Of a DNA stretch of 64,000 bases, positions 25,830-34,415 are shown piece by piece. Source of the DNA: Clostridium sp. UBA1056 (GTDB lineage: Bacteria > Bacillota > Clostridia > Clostridiales > Clostridiaceae); assembly GCA_002316385.1 (NCBI GenBank), contig DCDL01000016.1:1-64000 (forward strand), read 5' to 3'. Below the pieces are notes generated by a model. The model made no database searches. It saw nothing but the letters and a program-made list of their open reading frames with translations, and was not told the origin of the DNA. The number at the start of each line of letters is the position of its first letter. Within the stretch, counting starts at the first letter, position 1. A program made the position numbers and the translations under genes.

Positions 25830-26588
25830 TTGAAGCTAGAAATTTATTTAAAATTATTAGGAAATTTATTTATTATATTTATGATTTACATTTTACCATT
25901 ATTATTCTTTCTTAAGACAATGGTGCTAGAAAGAAATTCTAAGTTAATTAAAACTTTGGTATGTATGGCATATATATTATTGTACTTGATTTTACCAGAA
26001 CTTTATACTAATATGCTACCTTTTATTTTAATAATTTTTATCTTGATTAATTGGACTAATTCACAGTATACATATGAGGATTACATAACATATAGGTTTT
26101 CATTAAGTAAGTTTAAACTAAGTAAAGGGATTAAATATGTAGCAATTACCTATGGATTAACGTTAATAGGTGGTATTATATGGTATATAATAATGTTTAT
26201 TTTTAACATACCTATTGAACAGCAAGAGGTAGTAGCTCTCTTAAGCAGTTATGATTTAATTTCATTTGTTATAACAATTCCTTTTACAGTAATTTTTGCA
26301 CCAGTAGTTGAAGAATTTGCTTTTAGATATTTACTTTATGGTAAATTCCTAAGGAAGAGACTAGGCGGTAAAATAGGATTTATTTTATCGGCATCTATTG
26401 TAAGCATTTTATTTGCTTCAATTCATTTTAGCATTAGTGCTTTTGCTACATTATTTATAATAAGCTTTTTCAATTGTTATTTAATTGAAAAGAAAGGATT
26501 TTGGTATTCTGTATTTACTCATTTATTTGTTAATGGAGTTTCAACTGCTTTTTTACTTTTACAGAAAATAATTTTATATCTAGTATAA
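25830..26588 (+). CDS. CPBP-family intramembrane metalloprotease
   Basis: A 252-residue polytopic membrane protein with about seven hydrophobic helices. The CPBP (CAAX protease / bacteriocin-processing) motif is seen as EEFAFRYLLYG (Glu-Glu-x-x-x-Arg) near residue 165, followed by FASIHF with its metal-binding His and a later FTHLFVNG with a second. It starts with TTG after GGGGTG. Family members mature peptides or provide bacteriocin immunity; the substrate here is unknown. A single-gene unit with its own terminator. Confidence 0.85.
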   Translation: MKLEIYLKLLGNLFIIFMIYILPLLFFLKTMVLERNSKLIKTLVCMAYILLYLILPELYTNMLPFILIIFILINWTNSQYTYEDYITYRFSLSKFKLSKGIKYVAITYGLTLIGGIIWYIIMFIFNIPIEQQEVVALLSSYDLISFVITIPFTVIFAPVVEEFAFRYLLYGKFLRKRLGGKIGFILSASIVSILFASIHFSISAFATLFIISFFNCYLIEKKGFWYSVFTHLFVNGVSTAFLLLQKIILYLV

Positions 26589-26594
26589 TAGGAT

Positions 26595-26646
26595 AAAAAG
26601 TCATGTCATAATTTTCTTTATTGAAAATTATGACATGACTTTTTTA
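26595..26646 (+). terminator. Terminator of the CPBP protease gene
   Basis: AAAAAGTCATGTCATAATTTTC pairs with its complement across TTTATT, then TTTTTTAT. An arm of 22 bases is unusually long. Confidence 0.85.
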
Positions 26647-26837
26647 TCACCGATTTTCTGGAAAAACATATATTATAATATAAAGACTTAAGAGAAACAC
26701 ATTGAAATACTCTAGGATTAGATATAGATAAACAGCCTTAAAAATACAATTATCAGTGTCAAAACTTAAGCAAAATCATATAGTGTAATATACAAATGAT
26801 GGTATAAGAATATAAGTGTAATAGGAGGATGAAAAAT

Positions 26838-27416
26838 ATGAGTGACTGTTCAAATCTAAATCAAATGTTTGGGGAAGCATGTGCAGGTGGAAATTTCTCC
26901 CGTGGCTTCGGATTTGGAGGAGGAAGAATAATAATTTTTATAATAATAATACTAATTTTCTGTAGAGGTGGATTCGGCGGAAACTGTGGAGGCGGTGGAT
27001 TCGGTGGAAACTGTGGATGCGGTGGATTTGGCGGAAACGGTGGATTCGGCGGATTCGGTGGATTCGGTGGATTCGGTGGATTCGGTGGAAATAATTGTTG
27101 TTGCAATCCTTGCTGCTGTGACCCATGTTGTTGCTGCTGCTGTGAACCATGTTGTTGCTGTGAGCCATGCTGCTGCTGTTGTGAGCCTAAAGAATGTTGC
27201 TGCTGTTGCGGTGGAGTTGTAAAGGGACGTAAAAAACAAAAGAAATATATCGTAGAAACATGTTGCTGTAATCCATGTTGCTGCAATAATAACTTTGGTT
27301 CTGGTGGATTCGGTGGATTCGGTGGAAACTGTGGATTCGGCGGAAACTGGGGATGGTGCCAAATAATTCTTATAATAATTATTTTTCTTATAAGAAGAGA
27401 ACCAAGATGTTGCTAA
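26838..27416 (+). CDS. Gly/Cys-rich envelope or spore-surface protein 1
   Basis: A 192-residue protein; the ATG at 26838 is used because the ATG at 26829 lies inside the AGGAGG site. In order it has a short polar start, a Gly-rich patch, a hydrophobic helix (RIIIFIIIILIFC), GGFGGNCGG repeats, blocks of clustered Cys with NP, DP or EP between them (CCCNPCCCDPCC), a basic linker (KGRKKQKK), a second Gly/Cys region and a C-terminal hydrophobic helix (IILIIIIFLIR). Such composition suggests a cross-linked structural protein of the spore coat or exosporium. The family is not recognised; localisation is inferred. Confidence 0.75.
   Translation: MSDCSNLNQMFGEACAGGNFSRGFGFGGGRIIIFIIIILIFCRGGFGGNCGGGGFGGNCGCGGFGGNGGFGGFGGFGGFGGFGGNNCCCNPCCCDPCCCCCCEPCCCCEPCCCCCEPKECCCCCGGVVKGRKKQKKYIVETCCCNPCCCNNNFGSGGFGGFGGNCGFGGNWGWCQIILIIIIFLIRREPRCC
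27042..27090 (+). repeat. Tandem 9-base repeat coding for Gly-Phe-Gly
   Basis: GGATTCGGT or GGATTCGGC occurs five times without interruption, encoding repeated GFG units. Near-identical codons make this stretch prone to length change by slippage. Confidence 0.8.
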
Positions 27417-27481
27417 AGAATAGATGATATAAGAAGCATATAGATAAGAAAACGAGAAATAAAAATTGGAGGAATGAATAA

Positions 27482-27796
27482 ATGGGCGGATGTTCAAATA
27501 ACAGATGTAATTCACAATGTATTATTATCTTGATAATAGTTATTTTTGCAAATCAAGGATTGCTAGATGGTTCATCAAGGTCTAGAAATGCATTAACATT
27601 GCTTTTCTTATACTGGTTATGTTGTGGATTTAATAATGGATGTGGAAATAATAACTGTGGATCAATGTGTGGCAATCAATGCTCATGTGGATGTCAATGC
27701 TTCTGCATATCTAAATGTAAAGAAAAGAAATACAAAGAAAAGAAACGCAAAGAAAAGAAATGCAGATGTAAAAGAATAAAAATTTGTTGTGCATAG
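27482..27796 (+). CDS. Gly/Cys-rich envelope or spore-surface protein 2
   Basis: A 104-residue protein after GGAGG. It opens with a Cys/Asn start, a hydrophobic helix (CIIILIIVIFANQGLL), the motif SRNALTLLFLYWLCCG, a Cys/Gly/Asn region and a Lys-rich tail (KEKKYKEKKRKEKKC) ending in Cys. The motif is shared with the next gene (SARNALTLIFLFWLCC), so the two are paralogues. Lys and Cys richness fits a cross-linking component. Membrane association and a spore role are inferred from composition and neighbours. Confidence 0.72.
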   Translation: MGGCSNNRCNSQCIIILIIVIFANQGLLDGSSRSRNALTLLFLYWLCCGFNNGCGNNNCGSMCGNQCSCGCQCFCISKCKEKKYKEKKRKEKKCRCKRIKICCA

Positions 27797-27926
27797 GATA
27801 ATAAAAAATTAACAGAAGTAATATTGATTATCAAGAGATAAAATGAAATTAATAAATTTTAACAAAAGGTATTAAGTGATTAATTCATGATAATTAGAAA
27901 ATACAATTTACAAGGAGGAGAAATTT

Positions 27927-28226
27927 ATGATGTCTGGATGTGGGAATATAGGAAATTCAGGTTTTTTCTGTTCACCATGCATAATTATACTATTAATCGT
28001 AATTCTAAAAAATCAATGTTTACTAGATACAGAGCATAACTCAAGTGCTAGAAATGCATTAACTTTAATATTCTTATTCTGGCTATGTTGTTCTTGTGGC
28101 TCTGGAGGCTTTGGAGGCTTTGGAGGCTTTGGAGGTAATAGAGGAAATTTTGGATTTGGTTTTAATAATGGTTTTAATAGTGGATGTTGCTGTAAAAAAC
28201 AATGCTGCTGCAAATGCTGCTGCTAA
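27927..28226 (+). CDS. Gly/Cys-rich envelope or spore-surface protein 3
   Basis: A 99-residue paralogue of the preceding protein with the same layout: short Cys/Gly start, hydrophobic helix (CIIILLIVILKNQCLL), SARNALTLIFLFWLCC, then GGFGGFGG repeats and a C-terminal Cys cluster (GCCCKKQCCCKCCC). AAGGAGGAG precedes its ATG. Gene 2 ends in Lys/Cys and this one in Gly/Cys, so duplication was followed by divergence of the tail. Confidence 0.72.
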   Translation: MMSGCGNIGNSGFFCSPCIIILLIVILKNQCLLDTEHNSSARNALTLIFLFWLCCSCGSGGFGGFGGFGGNRGNFGFGFNNGFNSGCCCKKQCCCKCCC

Positions 28227-28343
28227 TCTATAAAAATTCTAAACAAAAGTAATGACTGCATAAAATAGTAGAAATAACAAAGGATAAATTAGAATGTAAA
28301 CCATGGCCCATTGTAGGGGGGTTTCTAGAAAAGTAAGAAAATT

Positions 28344-28375
28344 AGCAGTCCATGTTATTCATGGATTGCTTTTTT
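28344..28375 (+). terminator. Terminator after the Gly/Cys-rich genes
   Basis: AGCAGTCCATG and CATGGATTGCT pair with one G-T across TTATT, then TTTTTT. Confidence 0.85.
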
Positions 28376-28406
28376 AAAATTTTATAATTAGTAAAGAGGT
28401 GAGCAG

Positions 28407-29411
28407 ATGAGCAAGCATAAGCATAGAAGAAGAGATAGAGAAGAAAGTTATGTACAAGATCAATCTAATAATGGATATGCTGGAGGATATAATGGAAACA
28501 ATCCAATGAATAATAATATGGCCATGAATGCTATGAATATGGCAGCTACTTTAGGTGCTATGGGAATGAACAATCCAATGGATGGTGGTATGAATAACTC
28601 AATGGGTGGTATGAATAACTCAATGGGAATGAACAATCCAATGGGTGGTATGAATAACTCAATGGGAATGAATAATCCAATGGGTATGGGAAGCCAAATG
28701 GGAATGAATAATCCAATGGGCATGATGAATGGAAATAATCCACTGGCTAGTATATTAGGAAGTATGGGCGGAGGAAATTTCAATGGAATTTTAGATTTGC
28801 TTAGCTCCTTAGGTATAGGTGGAGGAAGTAACACAGGAGATAATGGTGGTGATTTAATGAGTATGATATCTTCCTTATTAGGAGGTAGTGGTACACAATC
28901 TCCTAATAATAGTGTAAACAATAATACAGGAAATAATTATAACTCCATAGAGCAGATTTTATCTCAGGTTAGACCAGAGGATATAGAGCAATTAAAAACA
29001 TTACTAGATAATATGACTTCTAATAATAGAAATGAAGAAAATATCGAAGAAGCTAGAGACGTAAAAAAAAAAGCTGAAGAATCAGTAGATGAAATATTAG
29101 CAAATCTTGACTTCAATGCCATATTAAATAATATGAATAATATGGAGTTTTCAGGAGTAGATTTTTCAAATGTTGATTTAAATAATTTAGACATAAATGA
29201 CATTATAAAAAGCGATGAATTTTCTGAAGAAAATATCACTACAGTAGATGAAGCAGATATAATTGAAGAGAACATATTTAGAGATGAAAAAGGGTTAACT
29301 CAAGAAGATTACAATAAGCTTGTAAATATATTAATAAGACTTATTGATCCAAATAAGATTAAATTATTGCAAAAGATTTTAGACGAATATAATAATGTAG
29401 CAAATAATTAA
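28407..29411 (+). CDS. Asn/Met/Gly-repeat protein with acidic C-terminal domain
   Basis: A 334-residue soluble protein in three parts: a basic start (MSKHKHRRRDREE); a low-complexity region at ~20-110 built from MNNPMG and MNNSMG units; a Gly/Ser/Leu patch (ILDLLSSLGIGGG); and an acidic, helical C-terminal part (~180-334) ending in DYNKLVNILIRLIDP. AGAGGTG precedes the ATG. It lies directly after the Gly/Cys-rich group in the same direction. The composition suits an assembly scaffold. A run of ten A at 29063-29072 inside the gene is a slippage-prone site. No family recognised. Confidence 0.75.
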   Translation: MSKHKHRRRDREESYVQDQSNNGYAGGYNGNNPMNNNMAMNAMNMAATLGAMGMNNPMDGGMNNSMGGMNNSMGMNNPMGGMNNSMGMNNPMGMGSQMGMNNPMGMMNGNNPLASILGSMGGGNFNGILDLLSSLGIGGGSNTGDNGGDLMSMISSLLGGSGTQSPNNSVNNNTGNNYNSIEQILSQVRPEDIEQLKTLLDNMTSNNRNEENIEEARDVKKKAEESVDEILANLDFNAILNNMNNMEFSGVDFSNVDLNNLDINDIIKSDEFSEENITTVDEADIIEENIFRDEKGLTQEDYNKLVNILIRLIDPNKIKLLQKILDEYNNVANN

Positions 29412-29487
29412 AAATATTTTTAATTATGTATATAAAATATAATTTAGTCAATAATAAAAAATGTAATGGAAGTTAAAATCTCCATAA

Positions 29488-29552
29488 ACCTCTAAAAATA
29501 ATTTTAGAGGTCCCCCCCATCCCCCTTGGGACCGTTAGGTCCCATTTTAATT
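29488..29552 (+). terminator. Double hairpin with C tracts
   Basis: ACCTCTAAAA pairs with TTTTAGAGGT (29488-29511). A second stem, GGGACC with GGTCCC (29528-29543), is followed by ATTTTAATTTTTT. Between them lies TCCCCCCCATCCCCCTT, a striking C tract for this genome. Confidence 0.75.
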
Positions 29553-29608
29553 TTTTGCCTATTACAACATCAATAATAGGAATAGGTAATTAGATTATTC
29601 AAATTAAG

Positions 29609-30544
29609 TTAATATATATTAACAGAATTAATTTTAAATGGAAAGTCATTATCATTATATTTATTTAGTATTATATTTATAGTTATGTGACTTACTTTTT
29701 TACTATCGGATGTACTAATTGTTCTAAAATTTAATATCCAATTTTCACAGGTTACGTTACCAAAACTATCCCAAGCTAAATCAGTAAAATAACCATCTTG
29801 AAATTTATAGTAATTGGAGCTATTGGCAAGTTTAAAAATACTTTCTAAATCTGTTCCACTTATTTGAGAATAAAAATAGTTAGGAATAGATAAATAGGGG
29901 TTAGGTAAACCTTCTATTAGACATATAAAATTATTTATAGTATCTTTACCAGGTAAAGAGGTAATTAGACTGCTATTAAATTCTTTAAGTGAGCCTTTAT
30001 TATATAAATATCCATTTACATTAATATTATTATCTTGAAAATTTCCTGATATAATTTTAGGTGTTTTGTTATTAGCACTATCCATAAATCCTATTAGATT
30101 ATTGTTAGCGCAAAATATGTCATCATAGCCTTTTCCGTTCCAAGAAAAAATGTGTTGTACAGCTTTATTGTGAAAAGAGCTTTGAATAAAGATTTCCTTA
30201 GAATTATCCCTTGATATATCTAATGTAGATACTCTTACAGGCCAATACTCACAGTACTCTCCAAGGGTCTGGAAATTTTTATCAGGGCTTAAACTATAAG
30301 TTTCATTATCGTTTAAATTTACCTGAGCTAATAAATCAGAGTCAGATTTTTTTATAAGTATGGTATCTTTTTTATTATCATTATTTAAATCTTCATGGAT
30401 TACACTATTCTCTTCAGATAAATTAAATACATTTTTTGCATTTAAACCATCTTTTATAAAAAATAATTTTAAAAAACATAAGATAGCTAATATTAATAAG
30501 AATATATTAAATAGTTTAATATGCAAATTATTTTTCTTATACAC
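29609..30544 (-). CDS. Membrane-anchored FG-GAP/VCBS-like protein
   Basis: A GTG at 30544 is chosen because GAGGTG lies properly upstream; the GTG at 30553 is inside that site. The 311-residue product has a basic start, one membrane helix (IFLLILAILCFLKLFFI) and an outside domain. It carries a calcium-loop-like unit (HEDLNNDNKKDTILIKK) and a second (TLDISRDNSKEIFIQ) as in FG-GAP propeller repeats. Convergent with the repeat-protein gene. The ligand is unknown; a role at the cell surface is inferred. Confidence 0.7.
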   Translation of the reverse strand: MYKKNNLHIKLFNIFLLILAILCFLKLFFIKDGLNAKNVFNLSEENSVIHEDLNNDNKKDTILIKKSDSDLLAQVNLNDNETYSLSPDKNFQTLGEYCEYWPVRVSTLDISRDNSKEIFIQSSFHNKAVQHIFSWNGKGYDDIFCANNNLIGFMDSANNKTPKIISGNFQDNNINVNGYLYNKGSLKEFNSSLITSLPGKDTINNFICLIEGLPNPYLSIPNYFYSQISGTDLESIFKLANSSNYYKFQDGYFTDLAWDSFGNVTCENWILNFRTISTSDSKKVSHITINIILNKYNDNDFPFKINSVNIY

Positions 30545-30610
30545 TATAATCACCTCTCTATAAATTATATGTGTAAAGGCTGATAATAATTATTAAAAAA
30601 TTGAACAAAT

Positions 30611-30640
30611 AAAAAAAGAGATTAGGTTATCTAATCTCTT
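30611..30640 (-). terminator. Terminator of the Fur/PerR gene
   Basis: AGAGATTAG and CTAATCTCT pair; on the minus strand TTTTTTT follows. Confidence 0.85.
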
Positions 30641-31058
30641 AATTTGATTTCTTGCACTGAGGGCATAGTCCATAAAAATATACTTTATTAGAAATAATCT
30701 CATAATCCGTATTATCTTTTACACTAGAATTTAGAAAATCAAATTTAACACCTTCTAAATCATCTACCCTAGAGCAATTTATACAATGTATATGAGGATG
30801 TGAATCAGAAAATCCATCGTATCTAAAGTTACCTTCTCCAACATTAATTTCTTGAATTAAGTTAACGTCTACTAAAACCTTTAGCGTCTTATAAACCGTT
30901 GCCAAACTCATTGTTGGATAATTTTCTTTTAAAGCTTTATGAATAGTTTCCGCCGATGGATGTTCAGTTGTTGATTTTAAGTAATTATATACGGCTATAC
31001 GCTGAGGTGTAAGTTTCAGTTTTTTTTCTTTAAAAACTTGGGTAAAATTAATATCCAT
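30639..31058 (-). CDS. perR: Fur-family regulator, PerR-like
   Basis: A 139-residue metal-dependent repressor. ATG 31058 follows GAGGTGATTC. The winged helix spans ~15-80 (LKLTPQRIAVYNYL, HPSAETIHKAL, SLATVYKTL). Regulatory-metal ligands fit HPHIHC at 87-92, and zinc sites are Cys92, Cys95 (CINC) and CPQC near the end. The structure is closest to PerR, which senses peroxide through iron. The region before the start has TATTATATAATA (near 31090), which partly resembles a Per box, so self-control is possible. Fur or Zur cannot be fully excluded. Confidence 0.8.
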   Translation of the reverse strand: MDINFTQVFKEKKLKLTPQRIAVYNYLKSTTEHPSAETIHKALKENYPTMSLATVYKTLKVLVDVNLIQEINVGEGNFRYDGFSDSHPHIHCINCSRVDDLEGVKFDFLNSSVKDNTDYEIISNKVYFYGLCPQCKKSN

Positions 31059-31271
31059 TGAATCACCTCTATAGTTATTTGTTATAGATATTATATAATA
31101 AAAGTTATCCATTGTCAAAGGAAACTGATGAAGAACTATTACTATATAACAGATTAATATTACATAATACATTATAGCAATAAGAATAAAATATTTATAT
31201 AAATTTAAAAAAATAATTCAATTAATAAGAAATGACTCATATATTATATTAGAAGAGAGGAGGAGAATGAC

Positions 31272-32648
31272 TTGAAAAAAACATATGTGTTAGATACTAA
31301 TGTTATATTATACTCATCAGGAGCCTTACTATCTTTTGGTAATAATGATGTAGTAATACCAGAGGTGGTACTAGCGGAATTAGACGATTTTAAAAAGAAC
31401 AATACGGAGCTTGGATTAAATGCTAGGCAGGCATCAAGAATCATTGATGGATTAAGAAAATTAGGAAATTTAAGTGAGGGAGTACCTCTTCCAGGTGGCG
31501 GTAATCTAAGAATAGAAACTAATTGCTTAAATACTGAAGTCCCACAATTCTGGGATAAAAATAAAGCAGATAATAGAATACTCCAAGTATGCAAGGCATT
31601 AAAAGATGAAGGAGAAGATGTTATACTAATTACAAAGGATACCTTTGAAAGAATAAAAGCAGATATCGTTAACATAAAGAGTGAGGATTTTTATGAGAAG
31701 GTAGTTCCGGAAGATGATGACCAGTATACTGGAAGAATTGAAGTTTATGTTTCATCAGAAAAGCTTTCAGAATTCTATTCTAAAAAGATTATATCTAAAA
31801 AAGATGTAGTTTGTTACTTAGAAGATAGTGATGAGTATTACACTCCAATCCTTTATATAAATCAGTTTTTAATTATGCATTCCTTAGAAAACAAAAAACA
31901 AAGTGCATTAGGAAGATTTGACGGAGAAAATATAGTATCCTTACATTATAAAGATAGTAAACCTCTTGGTATAAGTGCTAGAAATGTAGGGCAAAGATTC
32001 ATGCTAGAGTGTTTATTTGCATCATCTAGTGTAGCTCCTTTAAGTATAATAAAAGGACCAGCAGGCACAGCGAAAACTTTATTTTCTTTAGCTGTAGGAT
32101 TGCAAAAGATTATAGAAGAAGAAACAGGGGAATATAGAAAAATATTAGTTTGCAGACCTAATGTAACTATGGATGAAGAGATAGGTTTTCTACCAGGCAC
32201 TGAGGAACAAAAAATATCTCCATTTATGAGACCAATTTTTGATAATTTAGAAGTATTAGTAGATTCAGATGAAAAAGAGAGATATAGTAATGAAAAAGAG
32301 TTACAAGATAAGATTAATGAGTTATTCGATAGAAGGATTATAACTACTGAAGCCATAGCTTATTTAAGAGGAAGGTCCATAATAAGGCAGTGGGTAATTA
32401 TAGATGAGGCTCAAAATCTTTCACCAAAACAAGTTAAGGCAATTACCACTAGGGTAGGAATTGGAACAAAGCTTATACTTATTGGAGACCCAGACCAAAT
32501 AGACCATCCATTTATGGATTCTAGATCTAATGGATTATGCTATGCCTCTGAAAGAATGAAAGGAAGTAAGTTATGCTACCAAGTAACCTTAAAATATGAT
32601 GAATGTGAAAGATCTCCATTATCTTTTGAGGCAGCACAACGTCTTTAA
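31272..32648 (+). CDS. PIN-domain PhoH-family ATPase (YlaK-type)
   Basis: A 458-residue protein that joins an RNase-like domain to an ATPase. The PIN domain (residues 1-150) has its acidic residues in VLDTNVILY, VLAELDDF and DNRILQVC. The PhoH ATPase has Walker A GPAGTAKT and Walker B WVIIDEAQNLS. It starts with TTG after GAGGAGG; an ATG 5 bases earlier is out of frame. This pair of domains suggests an RNA helicase with ribonuclease activity. A single-gene unit. Confidence 0.93.
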   Translation: MKKTYVLDTNVILYSSGALLSFGNNDVVIPEVVLAELDDFKKNNTELGLNARQASRIIDGLRKLGNLSEGVPLPGGGNLRIETNCLNTEVPQFWDKNKADNRILQVCKALKDEGEDVILITKDTFERIKADIVNIKSEDFYEKVVPEDDDQYTGRIEVYVSSEKLSEFYSKKIISKKDVVCYLEDSDEYYTPILYINQFLIMHSLENKKQSALGRFDGENIVSLHYKDSKPLGISARNVGQRFMLECLFASSSVAPLSIIKGPAGTAKTLFSLAVGLQKIIEEETGEYRKILVCRPNVTMDEEIGFLPGTEEQKISPFMRPIFDNLEVLVDSDEKERYSNEKELQDKINELFDRRIITTEAIAYLRGRSIIRQWVIIDEAQNLSPKQVKAITTRVGIGTKLILIGDPDQIDHPFMDSRSNGLCYASERMKGSKLCYQVTLKYDECERSPLSFEAAQRL

Positions 32649-32837
32649 CTAGTAAAGAACAAATTATTTGTAATATAATAATTTTTATAAAATTTAAAGT
32701 AAGGTAAAGAACTAATAAGTATTTTAAAATATTTATTAGTTCTTTATTTTATGAATAAAAACTTTATATTAATAAAAGGATTAAAAAGTTTAATAAAAAT
32801 ATGATATACTATGAATATTGTAGAAGGAGTGAAAAGC

Positions 32838-33491
32838 ATGAATAACAATTATTTATTGGGGAGAATCCTAGTGATACCAGCAATTTTAGTTGCCTTTACG
32901 TTTAAAGGGTATGTTCAATCTAAAATTGCTATAAAACTTGGTGATGATACCCCAAGACAGTATGGTAGAAACACTTTAAATCCTTTGAAGCATATTAATG
33001 TGTTGGGGTTTATAGCTATGCTTACAATAGGCTTTGGATGGATAAGACCTGTAGAAATTAATAGATCAAATTTTAAAGATTATTATAAGGATGATTTAAA
33101 GATAAGGCTAGGAGGTCTAGTAACTACTTTAGCTATAGGATTTATTGCTACCATGATTCTAGCTTTATATGTTAAGTTTATACCAGGGAATAGTGATATT
33201 AAATATATTATATATTTGATTATTCAACAAATAGCTATTATAAATTGCACATGGTTTATATTAAATTTATTACCTATACCAGGTTTTGATGGATTTAGTA
33301 TAATAGTTGATATATTAAGAGACAAATCACAAAAATTTGAAACTTTAATGTATAAAAGTAATCTGGTTATATTTATTATATTAGTGCTGCCAGTTATAGG
33401 TAGATTTTCAATTTTAGATTTAATAGTTGGAATACCAGGCCAATACATATATAATGTTTTTGCAGCTATAGCTACATATTTAATTTTATAG
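32838..33491 (+). CDS. Site-2-protease-like membrane protein lacking HExxH
   Basis: A 217-residue membrane protein clearly related to the M50 rhomboid-sized S2P group. ATG 32838 follows GAAGGAGTG. Family landmarks are present: GDDTPRQYGRNTLNPLKHINVLG after the first helix, and FILNLLPIPGFDG near residue 155, with its Asp. At the position of the zinc motif (family FHEYAHA) the sequence reads FTFKGYVQS, so both His and the Glu are replaced. It is therefore probably an inactive homologue that binds rather than cuts. Single gene upstream of trmB. Confidence 0.8.
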   Translation: MNNNYLLGRILVIPAILVAFTFKGYVQSKIAIKLGDDTPRQYGRNTLNPLKHINVLGFIAMLTIGFGWIRPVEINRSNFKDYYKDDLKIRLGGLVTTLAIGFIATMILALYVKFIPGNSDIKYIIYLIIQQIAIINCTWFILNLLPIPGFDGFSIIVDILRDKSQKFETLMYKSNLVIFIILVLPVIGRFSILDLIVGIPGQYIYNVFAAIATYLIL

Positions 33492-33552
33492 AACTTACTT
33501 TAACAAAAATATCTAATATAATTTAAGAAACTAATAACAAGGAGAGAATTTT

Positions 33553-34209
33553 ATGAGACTTAGAAAAAAGCATTGGGCAAGACCAGAACTAGAAGCTAGT
33601 GATATTGTAATATATGATAAGTATGGTCATTGTGGAAAATGGAGAGAAGAGTTTGGAAATAATAATCCCATTCATTTAGAGCTTGGCTGTGGTATGGGTG
33701 GACATATAAGTCAAAGAGCAGTTAAGAATAGAGATACAAACTATATAGGCATAGATTTGAAGGATGAAGTTGTAGTTTATGCATTAAGGAAAGTGATGGC
33801 AGCATCAGAGGGCATAGAGATACCTAAGGATATAAATACAAGATTAATGGTTCTCAATATAATGCTTATAGACAATGTATTTGGCAAGGATGAAATAGAT
33901 AGAATATATATAAATTTTTGTAATCCTTGGCCTAAGAAAAGCCATAATAAGAGAAGACTTACATATACGAAGTTTTTGCAATCATATAAAAAGTTTTTAA
34001 AATCAGGAGGGGAGATATGGTTTAAAACAGATGATGTAGATTTATTCAATGATTCTCAAGAATATTTTAAAGAAGAAGGTTTTTCCTTAGAATTTTTAAC
34101 TTATGATTTACATAGCAGTGGCTTTGAAGATAATGTGATTACAGAATATGAAGGCAAGTTTACTGCAATGGGAATGAAAACTATGTTCTTAGTTGCAAAA
34201 CTAAAATAA
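33553..34209 (+). CDS. trmB: tRNA (guanine-N7-)-methyltransferase
   Basis: Makes m7G at tRNA position 46. The 218-residue protein shows the SAM loop LELGCGMGG, the IGIDLKDEV strand end and the family-specific FCNPWPKKSHNKRRL segment, where substrate residues lie. A second motif, GGEIWFKTDD, is the catalytic-side Asp region. AAGGAGAG precedes the ATG. It has its own terminator. Confidence 0.97.
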   Translation: MRLRKKHWARPELEASDIVIYDKYGHCGKWREEFGNNNPIHLELGCGMGGHISQRAVKNRDTNYIGIDLKDEVVVYALRKVMAASEGIEIPKDINTRLMVLNIMLIDNVFGKDEIDRIYINFCNPWPKKSHNKRRLTYTKFLQSYKKFLKSGGEIWFKTDDVDLFNDSQEYFKEEGFSLEFLTYDLHSSGFEDNVITEYEGKFTAMGMKTMFLVAKLK

Positions 34210-34214
34210 AAATA

Positions 34215-34258
34215 AAAGGCAAAGTATAGTGATATTTATACTATACTTTGCCTTTTAT
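34215..34258 (+). terminator. Terminator of trmB
   Basis: AAAGGCAAAGTATAG pairs with CTATACTTTGCCTTT, then TATATTT. Confidence 0.85.
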
Positions 34259-34415
34259 ATTTAGTGAGTATATTCATATTATAGAAATTTCAAATAGAAA
34301 TTAAGTTTACTATAAGTATAATAAATAAATTTTGACTATAAATAGTGCCTTTGCTATATTTATGTAAGTACATAAAATAAATTTATAAGACTACAATGTT
34401 TAAGAGGAGGATACT

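Noticed and set aside
27042..27090. Possible CRISPR-like tandem repeat
   Set aside because: The units are adjacent without spacers and lie in frame within a coding region; no cas genes nearby.
26861..27515. Long frames opposite the Gly/Cys-rich genes
   Set aside because: His/Gln/Pro or Thr/Ser repeats are mirror translations of the GGATTC and TGC repeats; ribosome sites and starts fit the plus strand.
28460..28921. Pro/Ile/Leu-rich frame opposite the Asn/Met/Gly-repeat gene
   Set aside because: Complement of the AATCCAATGGG repeats; no start signal.
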